Positions 24,827-33,430 of a stretch of 39,951 nt of DNA are shown here, piece by piece. Location: the NCBI RefSeq assembly GCF_001530125.1, contig NZ_LDUG01000029.1:1-39951 (forward strand), written 5' to 3'. How positions within the stretch are numbered: the stretch's first letter is position 1; each line of letters opens with the position of its first letter. The position numbers and the translations under genes were made by a program. A model generated the notes under the pieces. It saw only the letters and a program-made list of their open reading frames with translations. It made no database searches and had not been told where the DNA came from. The DNA is from Thiobacillus denitrificans (lineage in GTDB: Bacteria; Pseudomonadota; Gammaproteobacteria; Burkholderiales; Thiobacillaceae).

Positions 24827-26590
24827 TCAAGCGACCGGGCCCGCCCCGGTAAGCCAACCCCGGATGCGCGACTGCACGCTGTGCCACTTGAAGCGCGCCT
24901 GCGCCGGGCGGCCCGTGCACAGCGCGAGCAAGGCGCCGGTCAGCGTGCGCAGGCAGACCCAGGGGAAATACCAAAACGGAAATCCGGAACGGCGAATCAC
25001 ACGCCCGAAGCCGCTTTCGTAGCGGCCCTGGCGTTCGCGCGCGGCCTCGTCGAAGCTGCCGGTCTTCACCGGATGGCGCAGCACCAGTTCGTGATCGAAC
25101 ACGATGCGGCCGCCCGCATTCAGGCTGCGGAGCAGATAGTCGGTTTCCTCACCGGCGCCCCAGGCTGTGCCGGCCCCCACGCCCAGCGCCTCGTCGAAGG
25201 GCTCAATGCGATCCACCAGCGAGCGACGAAGAAAGATGCTGAACGAGATCGCGCCACGCCATACGGTGTAGCGATTGAGCACTTGCGAGCGCGCCAGCCA
25301 ACGCCCTTCGGCGCGACCATCTTCGTCGACGAAGCGGCCCGTGAGGCCGTCCAGGCCCGAGTCCAGTTTGAAGCGGGATGCCACATACGACAACAGCCCA
25401 TCGGGGTACCAGCAGTCGTCGTCGGGAAAGGCCACCAGGTCGCCGGTGATGCGCTGCAGCCCGGCATTGCGTGCGCGCGACAGCCCCTTGGGCGAGACCA
25501 CTCGTTCGATGCGGAAGTGCCGGCTGTACTTCTCAATCAGAGGCAACAGCCTGTCGTCGGGGTTCTGGTCGACGATGAAGAGCTCGAAGTCGCGGTGTTC
25601 CTGCCGTTGCAGCGAGGCCAGGAAACGGCCGACCTCCTCGGTGCGGCCCAGCGTGCCCATGATCAGGGAGAACCTCGGCGTGCGCCCCGTTTCGCCTTCG
25701 AAGCGAACCGACGGCAGGTGGCTAAGCCATGCGTCGTAGAGGGCGCGAATCTTTCCGTACGAGTTGTCCCGGTAGGTCACCTCGCAGCCCACCAGCGCCG
25801 CCGCCACGCCCACATGCAGGCGGTTGGTCCGCACGCGCTCGGCGGGTTTGAGGAGGCCGAGCAGATCGCGGCTCACCAGGTCGGATTCCTCACGAAAGCT
25901 GTATTGCGAGCCGTAGAAGCTGGGGACGTCGCCCCGTGGGTCGCCGGGTTCGGCGAGCGTGGCCTCGGCGTCGGCGCGCATCACGGCAATGCTGCCCGCC
26001 TGCGCCGGACGCAGGCGCTTCAGCGCGGCCCGCCAGCGCTGGTAGGCATACAGTTGGCCATTACGCACGAACTGGGCCCACAGGCGCAGGCCCTGATAGC
26101 GGCGGCATTGCGCGAACAGTCGCTCCACGTCGATGTACAGCGCCATGTCGGGCGCAAACATGACCTCGGCCTGCGTGCCCGTGGCCTTTACGCGCTGCAG
26201 CGACGCGAGGTCACGGCACACCAGCGTGAAACGCGAATCGAGACGCTGGAGCAAGGCCTGGTGACCGCGGATGGAATGCGGCAACACCAGCGCACGTGCC
26301 ACACCCACCTCCAGACAGCGCTCCAGGAAGTTGCGGCAGTTGTCGTATTCGGGAACGAGGTTGCCTCCCCCGCTGTAAATAACGGTGTCACCGGCACAGA
26401 TGCTGCGCGTGGAGGCGAAGTGAGGTGCGATTTGGCAGTCTTCGAAAAACTGCCAGCTCCCAGCGGCAATCAGGGCGTCTCCGGCATTGCCTTGGTTGGG
26501 GATATATTTGGGCGCGCCTTTGGCGCCCGCCGCCAGCCCTTTGAGGGTTGTTTTCAAGGGTTCCCACGTGCTGAGTTCTTCGATAAGCAT
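24827..26590 (-). CDS. Fusion of pyruvyltransferase domain and GT2 glycosyltransferase
   Basis: The 587-residue protein has two recognisable halves. Residues about 25-290 match polysaccharide pyruvyltransferases: YIPNQGNAGDALIAAG, VIYSGGGNLVPEY, CRDLASL, FAPDMAL and TNRLHVGVAAALVGCEV. Residues about 305-560 are a GT-A GT2 domain: FSLIMGTLGRTEEVGRFLASL, LSRARNAGL, the DDD metal motif near residue 391, and GEETDYLLRSL. A short linker joins them without a stop or slip. It could add a sugar and its pyruvate ketal, but donor and acceptor are unknown. It is GC-richer than its neighbours and is preceded by a 173-bp gap. Confidence 0.82.
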   Translation of the reverse strand: MLIEELSTWEPLKTTLKGLAAGAKGAPKYIPNQGNAGDALIAAGSWQFFEDCQIAPHFASTRSICAGDTVIYSGGGNLVPEYDNCRNFLERCLEVGVARALVLPHSIRGHQALLQRLDSRFTLVCRDLASLQRVKATGTQAEVMFAPDMALYIDVERLFAQCRRYQGLRLWAQFVRNGQLYAYQRWRAALKRLRPAQAGSIAVMRADAEATLAEPGDPRGDVPSFYGSQYSFREESDLVSRDLLGLLKPAERVRTNRLHVGVAAALVGCEVTYRDNSYGKIRALYDAWLSHLPSVRFEGETGRTPRFSLIMGTLGRTEEVGRFLASLQRQEHRDFELFIVDQNPDDRLLPLIEKYSRHFRIERVVSPKGLSRARNAGLQRITGDLVAFPDDDCWYPDGLLSYVASRFKLDSGLDGLTGRFVDEDGRAEGRWLARSQVLNRYTVWRGAISFSIFLRRSLVDRIEPFDEALGVGAGTAWGAGEETDYLLRSLNAGGRIVFDHELVLRHPVKTGSFDEAARERQGRYESGFGRVIRRSGFPFWYFPWVCLRTLTGALLALCTGRPAQARFKWHSVQSRIRGWLTGAGPVA

Positions 26591-26763
26591 GGTGCTCCTT
26601 CAGAGTGACGTTGTGTTTGGAGGCAACATGCGTTTCCCGATCGATTCACCATTCCCGTTCATCGATTCGTCCTTGAATTTACATAGCCCATGATATGAAA
26701 GCCCATGCAAACTGCCCGCCTGAATGTTGGAAAATGATTTCATCGTGTGGGAATATCCTGATT

Positions 26764-27795
26764 TCAAAAATATTTTTTTAATACGCCGGTTTGAGGCGCA
26801 TCCTGCCCATTCTTTGGCTCGACACTCAACGGGTAGGTCCCCCACCAGCTTCCTGCTGCCCAGTAGGTCCATCCCCGCCAAACACGCCCGTCTTTCATTT
26901 GCGCGAGCATGGCATCCAGGGCATCAAGACACGCCTGACTTGAGGGCGTGCCGAATTCCCCCAGGAAAAGCCGCTGGTCATTGGTCTTTGCCCAGCGAGT
27001 GATGTTGTCGAACATTTTCGTAAAGTTTGCTGCCGGCACGCACGTCTTTCCGGTGCCGGAATAATGAGGATCGGCGTATTGATGCACCTCGATCCAGGTG
27101 CGTTTCAGCGGATCCCGGAAATCGGCGAGCACATTCGCGTTCGATGTTCCGCTGAACGATTTTTCCCATTCATGCACGCCACTCCAGCGCGCCCCGGAAA
27201 CCAGGATCAGGTTTTTTGCACCCTGTTTTCTGATGGCATTGACCGTTTTCTGGGCCGTGCTGGCCCATTGCTCGATAGGCAATTTGAAAGGTTCGTTCAT
27301 CAATCCAAACGCAACGTCGGAAGTGTCGCTGAACCTGCCTGCCAGTCGTGTCCACAAATCGATAAACGCCTGGACCGACACTTCCGTCGTGCCGATCGCA
27401 TTGCCTCGATAGGTCCCGTAGTTGTGCACGTCAAGAATCACGCACATTCTCCGTTCCCTGGCCATGGCCACGGTCATTTCAAGATTGCGCAGCTCGGCAG
27501 GATCCAGCTCGCCTGACAAGGATGGCTGAATGCGTTCCCAGCGAAATGGCAGACGAATGACATTCGCCCCGATGGATGCGAAGTAATCAAATGTCGCGTT
27601 GTTCGGATAGACATAGTCCTTGTGCAGCACACCGGGCAGCCTGCCTCCATTGAACTCTGCCCCCGCAAGGTTCACGCCTTTCAGCGCGACATCCTGGTCA
27701 CAGCTTGCAGCCGCGAGCGGTGCAGCCAACCCGGCCACCAGCCCCCACAGCAAGACGACTGCCCGCCCCGCAAGGCGCGTGGCTATTAGCGTCAT
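26764..27795 (-). CDS. Secreted glycoside hydrolase family 5 (cellulase-like)
   Basis: The 343-residue protein has a signal peptide (to about residue 30) and a GH5 barrel: KGVNLAGAEF, VIRLPFRWERIQP, VILDVHNYGTY, the acid/base glutamate in GLMNEP (residue 168) and the nucleophile glutamate in FLGEFG (residue 280). The fold cleaves beta-1,4-glucan-type chains. In an EPS operon with a predicted cellobiose-type backbone it probably trims, releases or edits the polymer in the periplasm or outside the cell. Its start overlaps gumH by 4 bp (ATGA type). Confidence 0.9.
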   Translation of the reverse strand: MTLIATRLAGRAVVLLWGLVAGLAAPLAAASCDQDVALKGVNLAGAEFNGGRLPGVLHKDYVYPNNATFDYFASIGANVIRLPFRWERIQPSLSGELDPAELRNLEMTVAMARERRMCVILDVHNYGTYRGNAIGTTEVSVQAFIDLWTRLAGRFSDTSDVAFGLMNEPFKLPIEQWASTAQKTVNAIRKQGAKNLILVSGARWSGVHEWEKSFSGTSNANVLADFRDPLKRTWIEVHQYADPHYSGTGKTCVPAANFTKMFDNITRWAKTNDQRLFLGEFGTPSSQACLDALDAMLAQMKDGRVWRGWTYWAAGSWWGTYPLSVEPKNGQDAPQTGVLKKYF

Positions 27796-28934
27796 GCCAC
27801 GCTCCTCGTTTTCAGGCCCGTCAGCGTCGTGTAGATATCAACGTATTTATCGGCAATATGCTTCCAGTTATAGCGTTCAACAAACGACCGGACCCAGGCC
27901 CGTCTGCGGGCATAGTCGAGCTCGCCCCGGGCGTGAAGCGCCAGCAAGGCCGTGATGCCGTTATCGATGTCGTCGTTCTCAAGCAGGACACCTGCACCCG
28001 CTTGCCCAATGAGACTCCGGAAAGGGGGAATGTCGCTTAATACCGGCGTCAGGCCGGCACTCATGGCCTCGATCGGGGCAATGCCGAAGCCCTCGTGCCG
28101 CGACAGGCAGATGAAATAACTGGATTGCCCGATCAGGCCTGCCAGTTCCTGGTCCGATGGATTCGGCGCCAGTTGAACAGACTCGACAAGCTGATATTTC
28201 TGCAATAAATCCATCAGCGCTTTCCGGGTGTGGTCGTATTCCCGCCCGGCAATAATCAGCTTCCAGGACGGCTGCCTGGACACCAGGCGCCGGAAAAACT
28301 CGATCGTTTCAATCAAGCCTTTATTCTCCGACCAGCGGCCGAAATAAATCAGCGTGGGTGTCAGCGCTTTCGCGGATTTGTCCGCATATTTTTCGACATT
28401 CACGCCATTTTCGATTACCAGCTTTTTGGGCGGCTTGACGATGGCGTTGAAAATGTCTCCGTCGTTGTCGCTGGTTGCGACAACCCGATCGTAGGCAACC
28501 GATGAAAGCCGGGTGGCGGTATTGAAATAAATATTTTTGAGTGTCGATGCAAAGCGCGTGTGGAAAAATCCCCCATGCGTGGAAGCCACCATGGGACGTC
28601 GATGTATCGGCCGTGTCGCTGCCAGGAAATCAAAAAAGAAATCGATGCCATGCACATGGATCACATCCGCATCGCGCACATGATCCAGCACGCCCGGGCA
28701 CAGGGGATAGCGGCTGGATCCCCGATAGGGCAAACGTATCACCTGAATTCCGTTGATGACTTCTTTGCCGGCCAGGCGCTCGGCGGAATTCCGGAACAAA
28801 CGGTCGAGCGTCAGGATTACCGGCAACTGACCGTGCCTTTCCATTTGGTGCTGCGCGATGTTCTGCACGACGTCTTCCATACCCCCCACCGATGGATGGT
28901 ATTGACGCACGACATGGACGACTTTAATGGGCAT
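27792..28934 (-). CDS. gumH: GumH-like alpha-mannosyltransferase (GT4)
   Basis: The 380-residue protein closely follows GumH: KVVHVVRQYHPSVGGMEDVV, YRGSSRYPLCPGVL, DVIHVHGIDFFFDFLA, STHGGFFHTRFAS, VIENGVNVEKYA, YFGRWSENKGLIETIE, LIIAGREYD and SRHEGFGIAPIEAMSAGL (the GT4 EX7E region). GumH (AceC in acetan) transfers alpha-1,3-mannose from GDP-mannose to the lipid-linked cellobiose. The start overlaps gumE by 11 bp, so the pair is coupled. Confidence 0.92.
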   Translation of the reverse strand: MPIKVVHVVRQYHPSVGGMEDVVQNIAQHQMERHGQLPVILTLDRLFRNSAERLAGKEVINGIQVIRLPYRGSSRYPLCPGVLDHVRDADVIHVHGIDFFFDFLAATRPIHRRPMVASTHGGFFHTRFASTLKNIYFNTATRLSSVAYDRVVATSDNDGDIFNAIVKPPKKLVIENGVNVEKYADKSAKALTPTLIYFGRWSENKGLIETIEFFRRLVSRQPSWKLIIAGREYDHTRKALMDLLQKYQLVESVQLAPNPSDQELAGLIGQSSYFICLSRHEGFGIAPIEAMSAGLTPVLSDIPPFRSLIGQAGAGVLLENDDIDNGITALLALHARGELDYARRRAWVRSFVERYNWKHIADKYVDIYTTLTGLKTRSVA

Positions 28935-30213
28935 AATTCAACTCGCGTCCGAAGATTTTATGGGTATCTGCTGCGTGCGAAAGCGAGGTTTTTTTCGCGT
29001 TCGGATACGTGCAACTCCCCATCAGGAACCACAATAGACCCGCTGTTTTCAGCGCAAAGAACGATGTCCCGCTTACGGTGAGGATCAGGGAGATATACAA
29101 GGCTGCGTAAGCCCGGAAACGGACTCCCCGTTCATCCGGCATCTTCACCATCCACAACGCCGCCCATAGCGCAATACAAAGCAGTACGCCCCAGCGAGAC
29201 AGCAGGTACGCGTAGCCCATATCCCCATACGGCATATTGAACCCCTGGATCCCCAATATTTTTTCAATATTGAAGCTCAACAAGGTATTACCGGTCCAGG
29301 AAAGCCGCCCCATGATGTTGTCGGCGTGACCCCCTTCGAAAAACAATCCGATAAGCACCAGCACCACGATCGAAACCAGGGGCAATATGATGACGGCAAC
29401 ATTCAAACGCCCCCTCACTGCCATGCGCATGGCGATCAATGCGCTAACCACAATCAGCCCATAGCGGGAATCGCTAAGCGCGATCAGGGTGATGGCGGAC
29501 AGAACGAAGAACAGCATCTGTTTATATTCCGCGCCGGGTTTGGATAGGCCCCAGGCGGCCACGATGACCGCAAAGTTGCCCAGCGACACGGGTTCCAGAA
29601 ACACGGAGGAGATGCGGTGATTGCCCAGAAGCGCAGGAAAAATTGTGCGGCCGATGCCTTCCGGCCGCAATCCGTTCAGGTTGAGCGCACTATCGCTAAT
29701 AAAATTAGCGGTGATGGTTGCCGTGCCTGTGCTGACGTAATAGGAAAAGATATCGAGCAGACGGGTATATTGACCCAGAAAAAATAACTCAAAAAATCCG
29801 AATATCAGCACGACGCCGACCAGTATTTTCAATAGCCTGTCCGCATAACCGATGTCAGCCACATGGCGCCCAAGCCAGTAGAAAAGCAGCGGGATCATGA
29901 CATCCCTGAATCCCTTTAACTCCAGCGCGTTTCTGAAAATGGATAAAAAAAACAGATAGGCCAAAACCAGCGCCACAATCGCGACAAACTCAAGCCGTAT
30001 GCGTTTGGACAGCACCAGCAGGCAAGCCAGATAGATCAGGAATTCCGCAGCGGCTACGGCCAGCGAAGAAGCCCGATAAAAATGGGTGTGCATGAGCGCC
30101 AGCAATGCCTGATAAATGACACTGCCGATTAAAATCGCCGAAACCCATCTTGTCGAAGCGAACGCATCGGCGCAAAGCAATCGGGTTCCTGGGACGAGAG
30201 CGGAAAACTGCAT
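28924..30213 (-). CDS. gumE: GumE/Wzy-like polysaccharide polymerase
   Basis: The 429-residue protein has about 12 hydrophobic segments and a large loop with LNGLRPEGIGRTIFPALLGNHRISSVFLEPVSLGNFAVI, the segment typical of GumE. Wzy-type proteins polymerise repeat units at the periplasmic face. It follows epsG with a 10-bp gap and overlaps gumH. The ribosome site before ATG 30213 is poor, which fits translation coupled to epsG. Confidence 0.85.
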   Translation of the reverse strand: MQFSALVPGTRLLCADAFASTRWVSAILIGSVIYQALLALMHTHFYRASSLAVAAAEFLIYLACLLVLSKRIRLEFVAIVALVLAYLFFLSIFRNALELKGFRDVMIPLLFYWLGRHVADIGYADRLLKILVGVVLIFGFFELFFLGQYTRLLDIFSYYVSTGTATITANFISDSALNLNGLRPEGIGRTIFPALLGNHRISSVFLEPVSLGNFAVIVAAWGLSKPGAEYKQMLFFVLSAITLIALSDSRYGLIVVSALIAMRMAVRGRLNVAVIILPLVSIVVLVLIGLFFEGGHADNIMGRLSWTGNTLLSFNIEKILGIQGFNMPYGDMGYAYLLSRWGVLLCIALWAALWMVKMPDERGVRFRAYAALYISLILTVSGTSFFALKTAGLLWFLMGSCTYPNAKKTSLSHAADTHKIFGRELNYAH

Positions 30214-30223
30214 GAGGCGCGTG

Positions 30224-31102
30224 CTAAAACCGATTCAACACAGTGCCTATCAACACGGCACCGGCACTCGCCAGATTGGCCTGGAATGCCGCAGCAGCGG
30301 CCAGTTGGGTATGATCCTGCCGCAGCACCAGCAACGCTGCTCCGGTGCGTGCCGCCACCATCTCCGCATCGGCGCTGTCGTGCGCAGCGGAAGTATCGAT
30401 CAGTATCACGTCGTAATGCTCGGCCAGATCCTCCAGCTTGATGGGCGTGGCCGCGCGCGACAACAGCTCTGCCGGGTTGGGCGGAACGGCACCTGCGGTG
30501 AGAACCGAGAGGTTTGGAAAAGCGGGAATACGGGTCACTGCAGACACATTGACACGACCCGTCAGCAGTTCGGACAAGCCCGGTCGATTCCCCAAATTAA
30601 ACAACACATGCTGGCGCGGCCGGCGCAGATCCGCGTCGATCAATAACGTACGCTCACCCAACTGGGAAAACACCACCGCCAGATTGGCGGCCAGATAACT
30701 CGCTCCATCACCCGCATTGATGCCCGCAATCGTCAGCGTTTTATGTCGGTTCGAAAACCAGCGCAGCATCAACTGGCTGCGTAGCGCCCGCACTTGCTCC
30801 GCCTTGTCCCCAAACGGCTCATAGGCGGCAATCAGCTCGGGACTGAAATGACCCTCGCCGGGTGCCAGGTAAGTGTAGGAAAACTGATGCGAGAGCACGT
30901 GTTGCAAGTCGGCTTCGGCAATCAATCCAAGCTTGATGGCAGCCTCGCCGAAACGCAGATTTTCTGTTTTCTGCAATTGCACGACACGCTCGACATCCGC
31001 GGATGTCAGTTTGTCGGCGTCCAGCAACAATCTGCCAATATTTGGCTCTGGGTCCACCTGGGATAACCCATCGACGAGTTTGACCGCATTCGGGTAAGTC
31101 AT
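30224..31102 (-). CDS. epsG: EpsG-type chain-length kinase homologue with MshEN-like N-terminus
   Basis: The 292-residue cytoplasmic protein has a two-part layout. Residues 21-73 form two 24-residue motifs separated by five residues (NIGRLLLDADKL...; RFGEAAIKLGLI...DLQHVLSHQ), the layout of the c-di-GMP-binding MshEN domain. Residues about 100-292 are a BY-kinase/ParA-like ATPase: GINAGDGASYLAANLA, LLIDADLRRPRQH (Walker A') and VILIDTSA (Walker B). The Walker A lysine is replaced by alanine and there is no C-terminal tyrosine cluster. ATG 31102 is preferred over 31108 because AAGGAG lies only 2 bp from the latter. It should partner EpsF. Confidence 0.85.
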   Translation of the reverse strand: MTYPNAVKLVDGLSQVDPEPNIGRLLLDADKLTSADVERVVQLQKTENLRFGEAAIKLGLIAEADLQHVLSHQFSYTYLAPGEGHFSPELIAAYEPFGDKAEQVRALRSQLMLRWFSNRHKTLTIAGINAGDGASYLAANLAVVFSQLGERTLLIDADLRRPRQHVLFNLGNRPGLSELLTGRVNVSAVTRIPAFPNLSVLTAGAVPPNPAELLSRAATPIKLEDLAEHYDVILIDTSAAHDSADAEMVAARTGAALLVLRQDHTQLAAAAAFQANLASAGAVLIGTVLNRF

Positions 31103-31149
31103 ATCCATGGCTCCTTTTCGAAATCCAGCGTCGGGTGGTTGAGGGGGCA

Positions 31150-32541
31150 TCACGCTGGCCTGAGGGCAGGCGAACCAAGCCGGCCACGTGACGGTCGCCG
31201 CGACCTGTTGCCAGCTGTCAGCACGCCCAACACCGGGATATCCAGTACCGTAATCACGTCGTATTCGGAACGCACGCGTCGATTCAGCATTTCGCGGATC
31301 AACGCCAGACCCATGCCCAATAAAGTCCCGAGAAGAATTGACAGCGCCACGTTAAGCTTCACGTTCGGCGTCGAGGGCATAAGCGGGACGACGGCTGCAC
31401 TCAATACCGATATCTCTGTTTGGCCGGCGTGCCCTTCCATTTGCGTCTGGCTGAAGCGCTCCAGGGCCTGGTCGTAGACGCGCTGCGCGCTCTCGATTTC
31501 ACGCGCGAGTACGGACCCGACATCCCGGTTTGCATTGAGCGCCAATACTTTCGCCTTTTGAGCCGCCACCGCGGCGCGCAATTCTCCTTCACGCTGGCGC
31601 GATACGCGGAGGTCGCTATCGATGCTTTGCCGTGCCGTACCGGTCTCGCTTGCAAGTTTTCCGCGCAAGCTGTTCACCTCGGCCTCGGCGCGTTCGTATT
31701 CCGGATGGTTGGTGCCTACACGCTGCGACAGCTGGCTCAGTTTGGCTTCGCTTCTGGCCAGCTCGCCCTTGAGCCCCTGTATCACCGGGTTGTTCACGAC
31801 GCTGGCCGATGCGCTGCTGGCGTTATTCTGTATGGACAGGCTGTCGTATGTTTGTCCCTGCGCAGCCACCAGCTGGCTGGAGAGTTCAGCCAGCCGCGCA
31901 GACTCGATATCCAGTTTTTGATCGAGCGAAACAATGCCTTTGCTTTGTTGATGGCTGGATAGTTTTTCCTGGCTTTTCTCCAGATTTTTACGCAGCTCGC
32001 CCAGTTGCAGGTTATACCAAACCGCCGTCTGTTTTGCGGGCTGTGTCTTGAGCTCCAGATTGGTCTGGATATAGGCCTGCACAAAGGCGTTGGCCAGCCG
32101 CGCAGCCGTCTGCGGATCCGCGCTCTTGTAGGTCACGTAGAGCACGTTGCTCCCACGTGACGGTTGCACATCCAGATTTTTCAGCAGCGTGTGGGCGAGC
32201 CAGTCGCGGATCGATATCTGTGCTTCCACATCGCGTCGGAATTGCTGCTGGAACGCTGCTTCCTGTGCCAGGTTCACGTCATCGACCACTTTCAGTGCCA
32301 CGTTCTGGCTGCTTATGACATCCACCTGGGTCGCCAGATAACCCGAAACCAGCTGACTTTGCATGGCCTGACCGGTCACCGGATCCGCGCCGCGCACGTT
32401 CACCACCAGCGAGGCGGTGGCCGTGTAAGACCTGGGCAGCAGCAGGCTGACGGCGCCGACCAGCACCACGCTAAGCACCAGCGTGAGCAGTATCAGCTTC
32501 TTGTGCGCTTTGAGTATCAGCAGCAATTGCAGGATGTTCAT
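31150..32541 (-). CDS. epsF: EpsF chain-length determinant (Wzc/GumC-like membrane component)
   Basis: The 463-residue protein has a Wzz domain with an N-terminal membrane helix (KLILLTLVLSVVLVGAVSLLL) and the SYTATASLVVN strand. A long coiled-coil periplasmic region follows (about residues 165-340), and a second membrane helix lies near residue 400 (ALSILLGTLLGMGLALI). It corresponds to GumC/Wzc without a kinase domain; EpsG, 47 bp downstream, is the separate ATPase-like partner. Together they control chain length and connect to the outer-membrane exporter EpsE. Confidence 0.9.
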   Translation of the reverse strand: MNILQLLLILKAHKKLILLTLVLSVVLVGAVSLLLPRSYTATASLVVNVRGADPVTGQAMQSQLVSGYLATQVDVISSQNVALKVVDDVNLAQEAAFQQQFRRDVEAQISIRDWLAHTLLKNLDVQPSRGSNVLYVTYKSADPQTAARLANAFVQAYIQTNLELKTQPAKQTAVWYNLQLGELRKNLEKSQEKLSSHQQSKGIVSLDQKLDIESARLAELSSQLVAAQGQTYDSLSIQNNASSASASVVNNPVIQGLKGELARSEAKLSQLSQRVGTNHPEYERAEAEVNSLRGKLASETGTARQSIDSDLRVSRQREGELRAAVAAQKAKVLALNANRDVGSVLAREIESAQRVYDQALERFSQTQMEGHAGQTEISVLSAAVVPLMPSTPNVKLNVALSILLGTLLGMGLALIREMLNRRVRSEYDVITVLDIPVLGVLTAGNRSRRPSRGRLGSPALRPA

Positions 32542-32571
32542 GGCTGACCGGCCTCCTCTTGTGGCAAACAG

Positions 32572-33357
32572 TTAAAACAGGCTTTCTTTGACATACACCA
32601 CATCATCTTCCCGCACCGGGTCGGTCAACGCGGCTTTCAGTTTCACGGGCTGACCATCCGGCCCCTGCCTGCGAATCTGGATGCCTTTCTGCGTACCGCG
32701 CTGCGTAATGCCCCCTCCAAGCGACAGGGCCTGCATCACGTTCATTTTTTTTTCCAGGCGAAATGCTCCCGGTTTCTGCACTTCGCCATAGATATAAAAC
32801 ACAGCGGCGCGCGGCACGAAAATGACGTCGCCGTCATTGACCTGATGGTTCAGGTCAAATTGCCCGTCCTGGAACAGCGACTTGGCATCGATCTTGATTC
32901 GCTGCGACTTGCCATCCTTGTTCTGGATCAGCGTGAGATCGTCGGCGCCCTCCAAGGTCACGCCGCCCGCTTGTGCGATCAGATCCGATAGCGTGCTGGT
33001 GGTATCCAGGGGATATTTTCCAGGCTTGTTGACCTGCCCCAGGACCGAAACTTGTTTGCTGCGATATTCCTTGACGATCAGGTTCACCTGCGGCTTCCTG
33101 ATGAAGCCGCCTTTTTCCAGGGCTTCTGCTATCAGCCGCTGTGCGGTGCTGGCCGTTTCCCCTGCTACCGTCACGCCCCCAATCAGCGGGAAATTGATCT
33201 TGCCCTGCTCATCTACGCGCGTCTCCAGCAGCAATTCAGGATGGTCGTACACCGTGACATGAACAATGTCCCCGCTCCCCAGGCGGTAGTCCATCGCAGC
33301 AACGGGCAGGGAAAATGCAGTAAGCAACACAAACATGGCATGTAAAATCAGTCGCAT
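32572..33357 (-). CDS. epsE: EpsE polysaccharide export protein (Wza/GumB-like)
   Basis: The protein of 261 residues from ATG 33357 has a signal peptide ending LPVAA, a Poly_export domain (YRLGSGDIVHVTVYDHPEL...INFPLIGGV) and SLBB domains (VSVLGQVNKPGKYPL; FYIYGEVQKPGAFRL). It forms the outer-membrane export channel. Unlike Wza it has no lipobox cysteine. I prefer 33357 because AAAGGG precedes it; the ATG at 33372 has no ribosome site. The gene is followed by epsF after 30 bp. Confidence 0.9.
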   Translation of the reverse strand: MRLILHAMFVLLTAFSLPVAAMDYRLGSGDIVHVTVYDHPELLLETRVDEQGKINFPLIGGVTVAGETASTAQRLIAEALEKGGFIRKPQVNLIVKEYRSKQVSVLGQVNKPGKYPLDTTSTLSDLIAQAGGVTLEGADDLTLIQNKDGKSQRIKIDAKSLFQDGQFDLNHQVNDGDVIFVPRAAVFYIYGEVQKPGAFRLEKKMNVMQALSLGGGITQRGTQKGIQIRRQGPDGQPVKLKAALTDPVREDDVVYVKESLF

Positions 33358-33430
33358 TAAAAACCCTTTCATTCAAAATTCAGAAAACCGGACACAACCT
33401 GTTGCTGTCCACATGGGCGAGGCGCCTTGA

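Noticed and set aside
24881..26608. 575-codon open frame on the plus strand opposite the pyruvyltransferase-GT2 fusion
   Set aside because: It is the mirror of a gene with two clear domains on the minus strand; its own translation shows no recognisable motif.
30224..31102. EpsG as a standard autophosphorylating BY-kinase
   Set aside because: The Walker A lysine position is alanine and the C-terminal tyrosine cluster is absent, so full kinase activity cannot be assumed.
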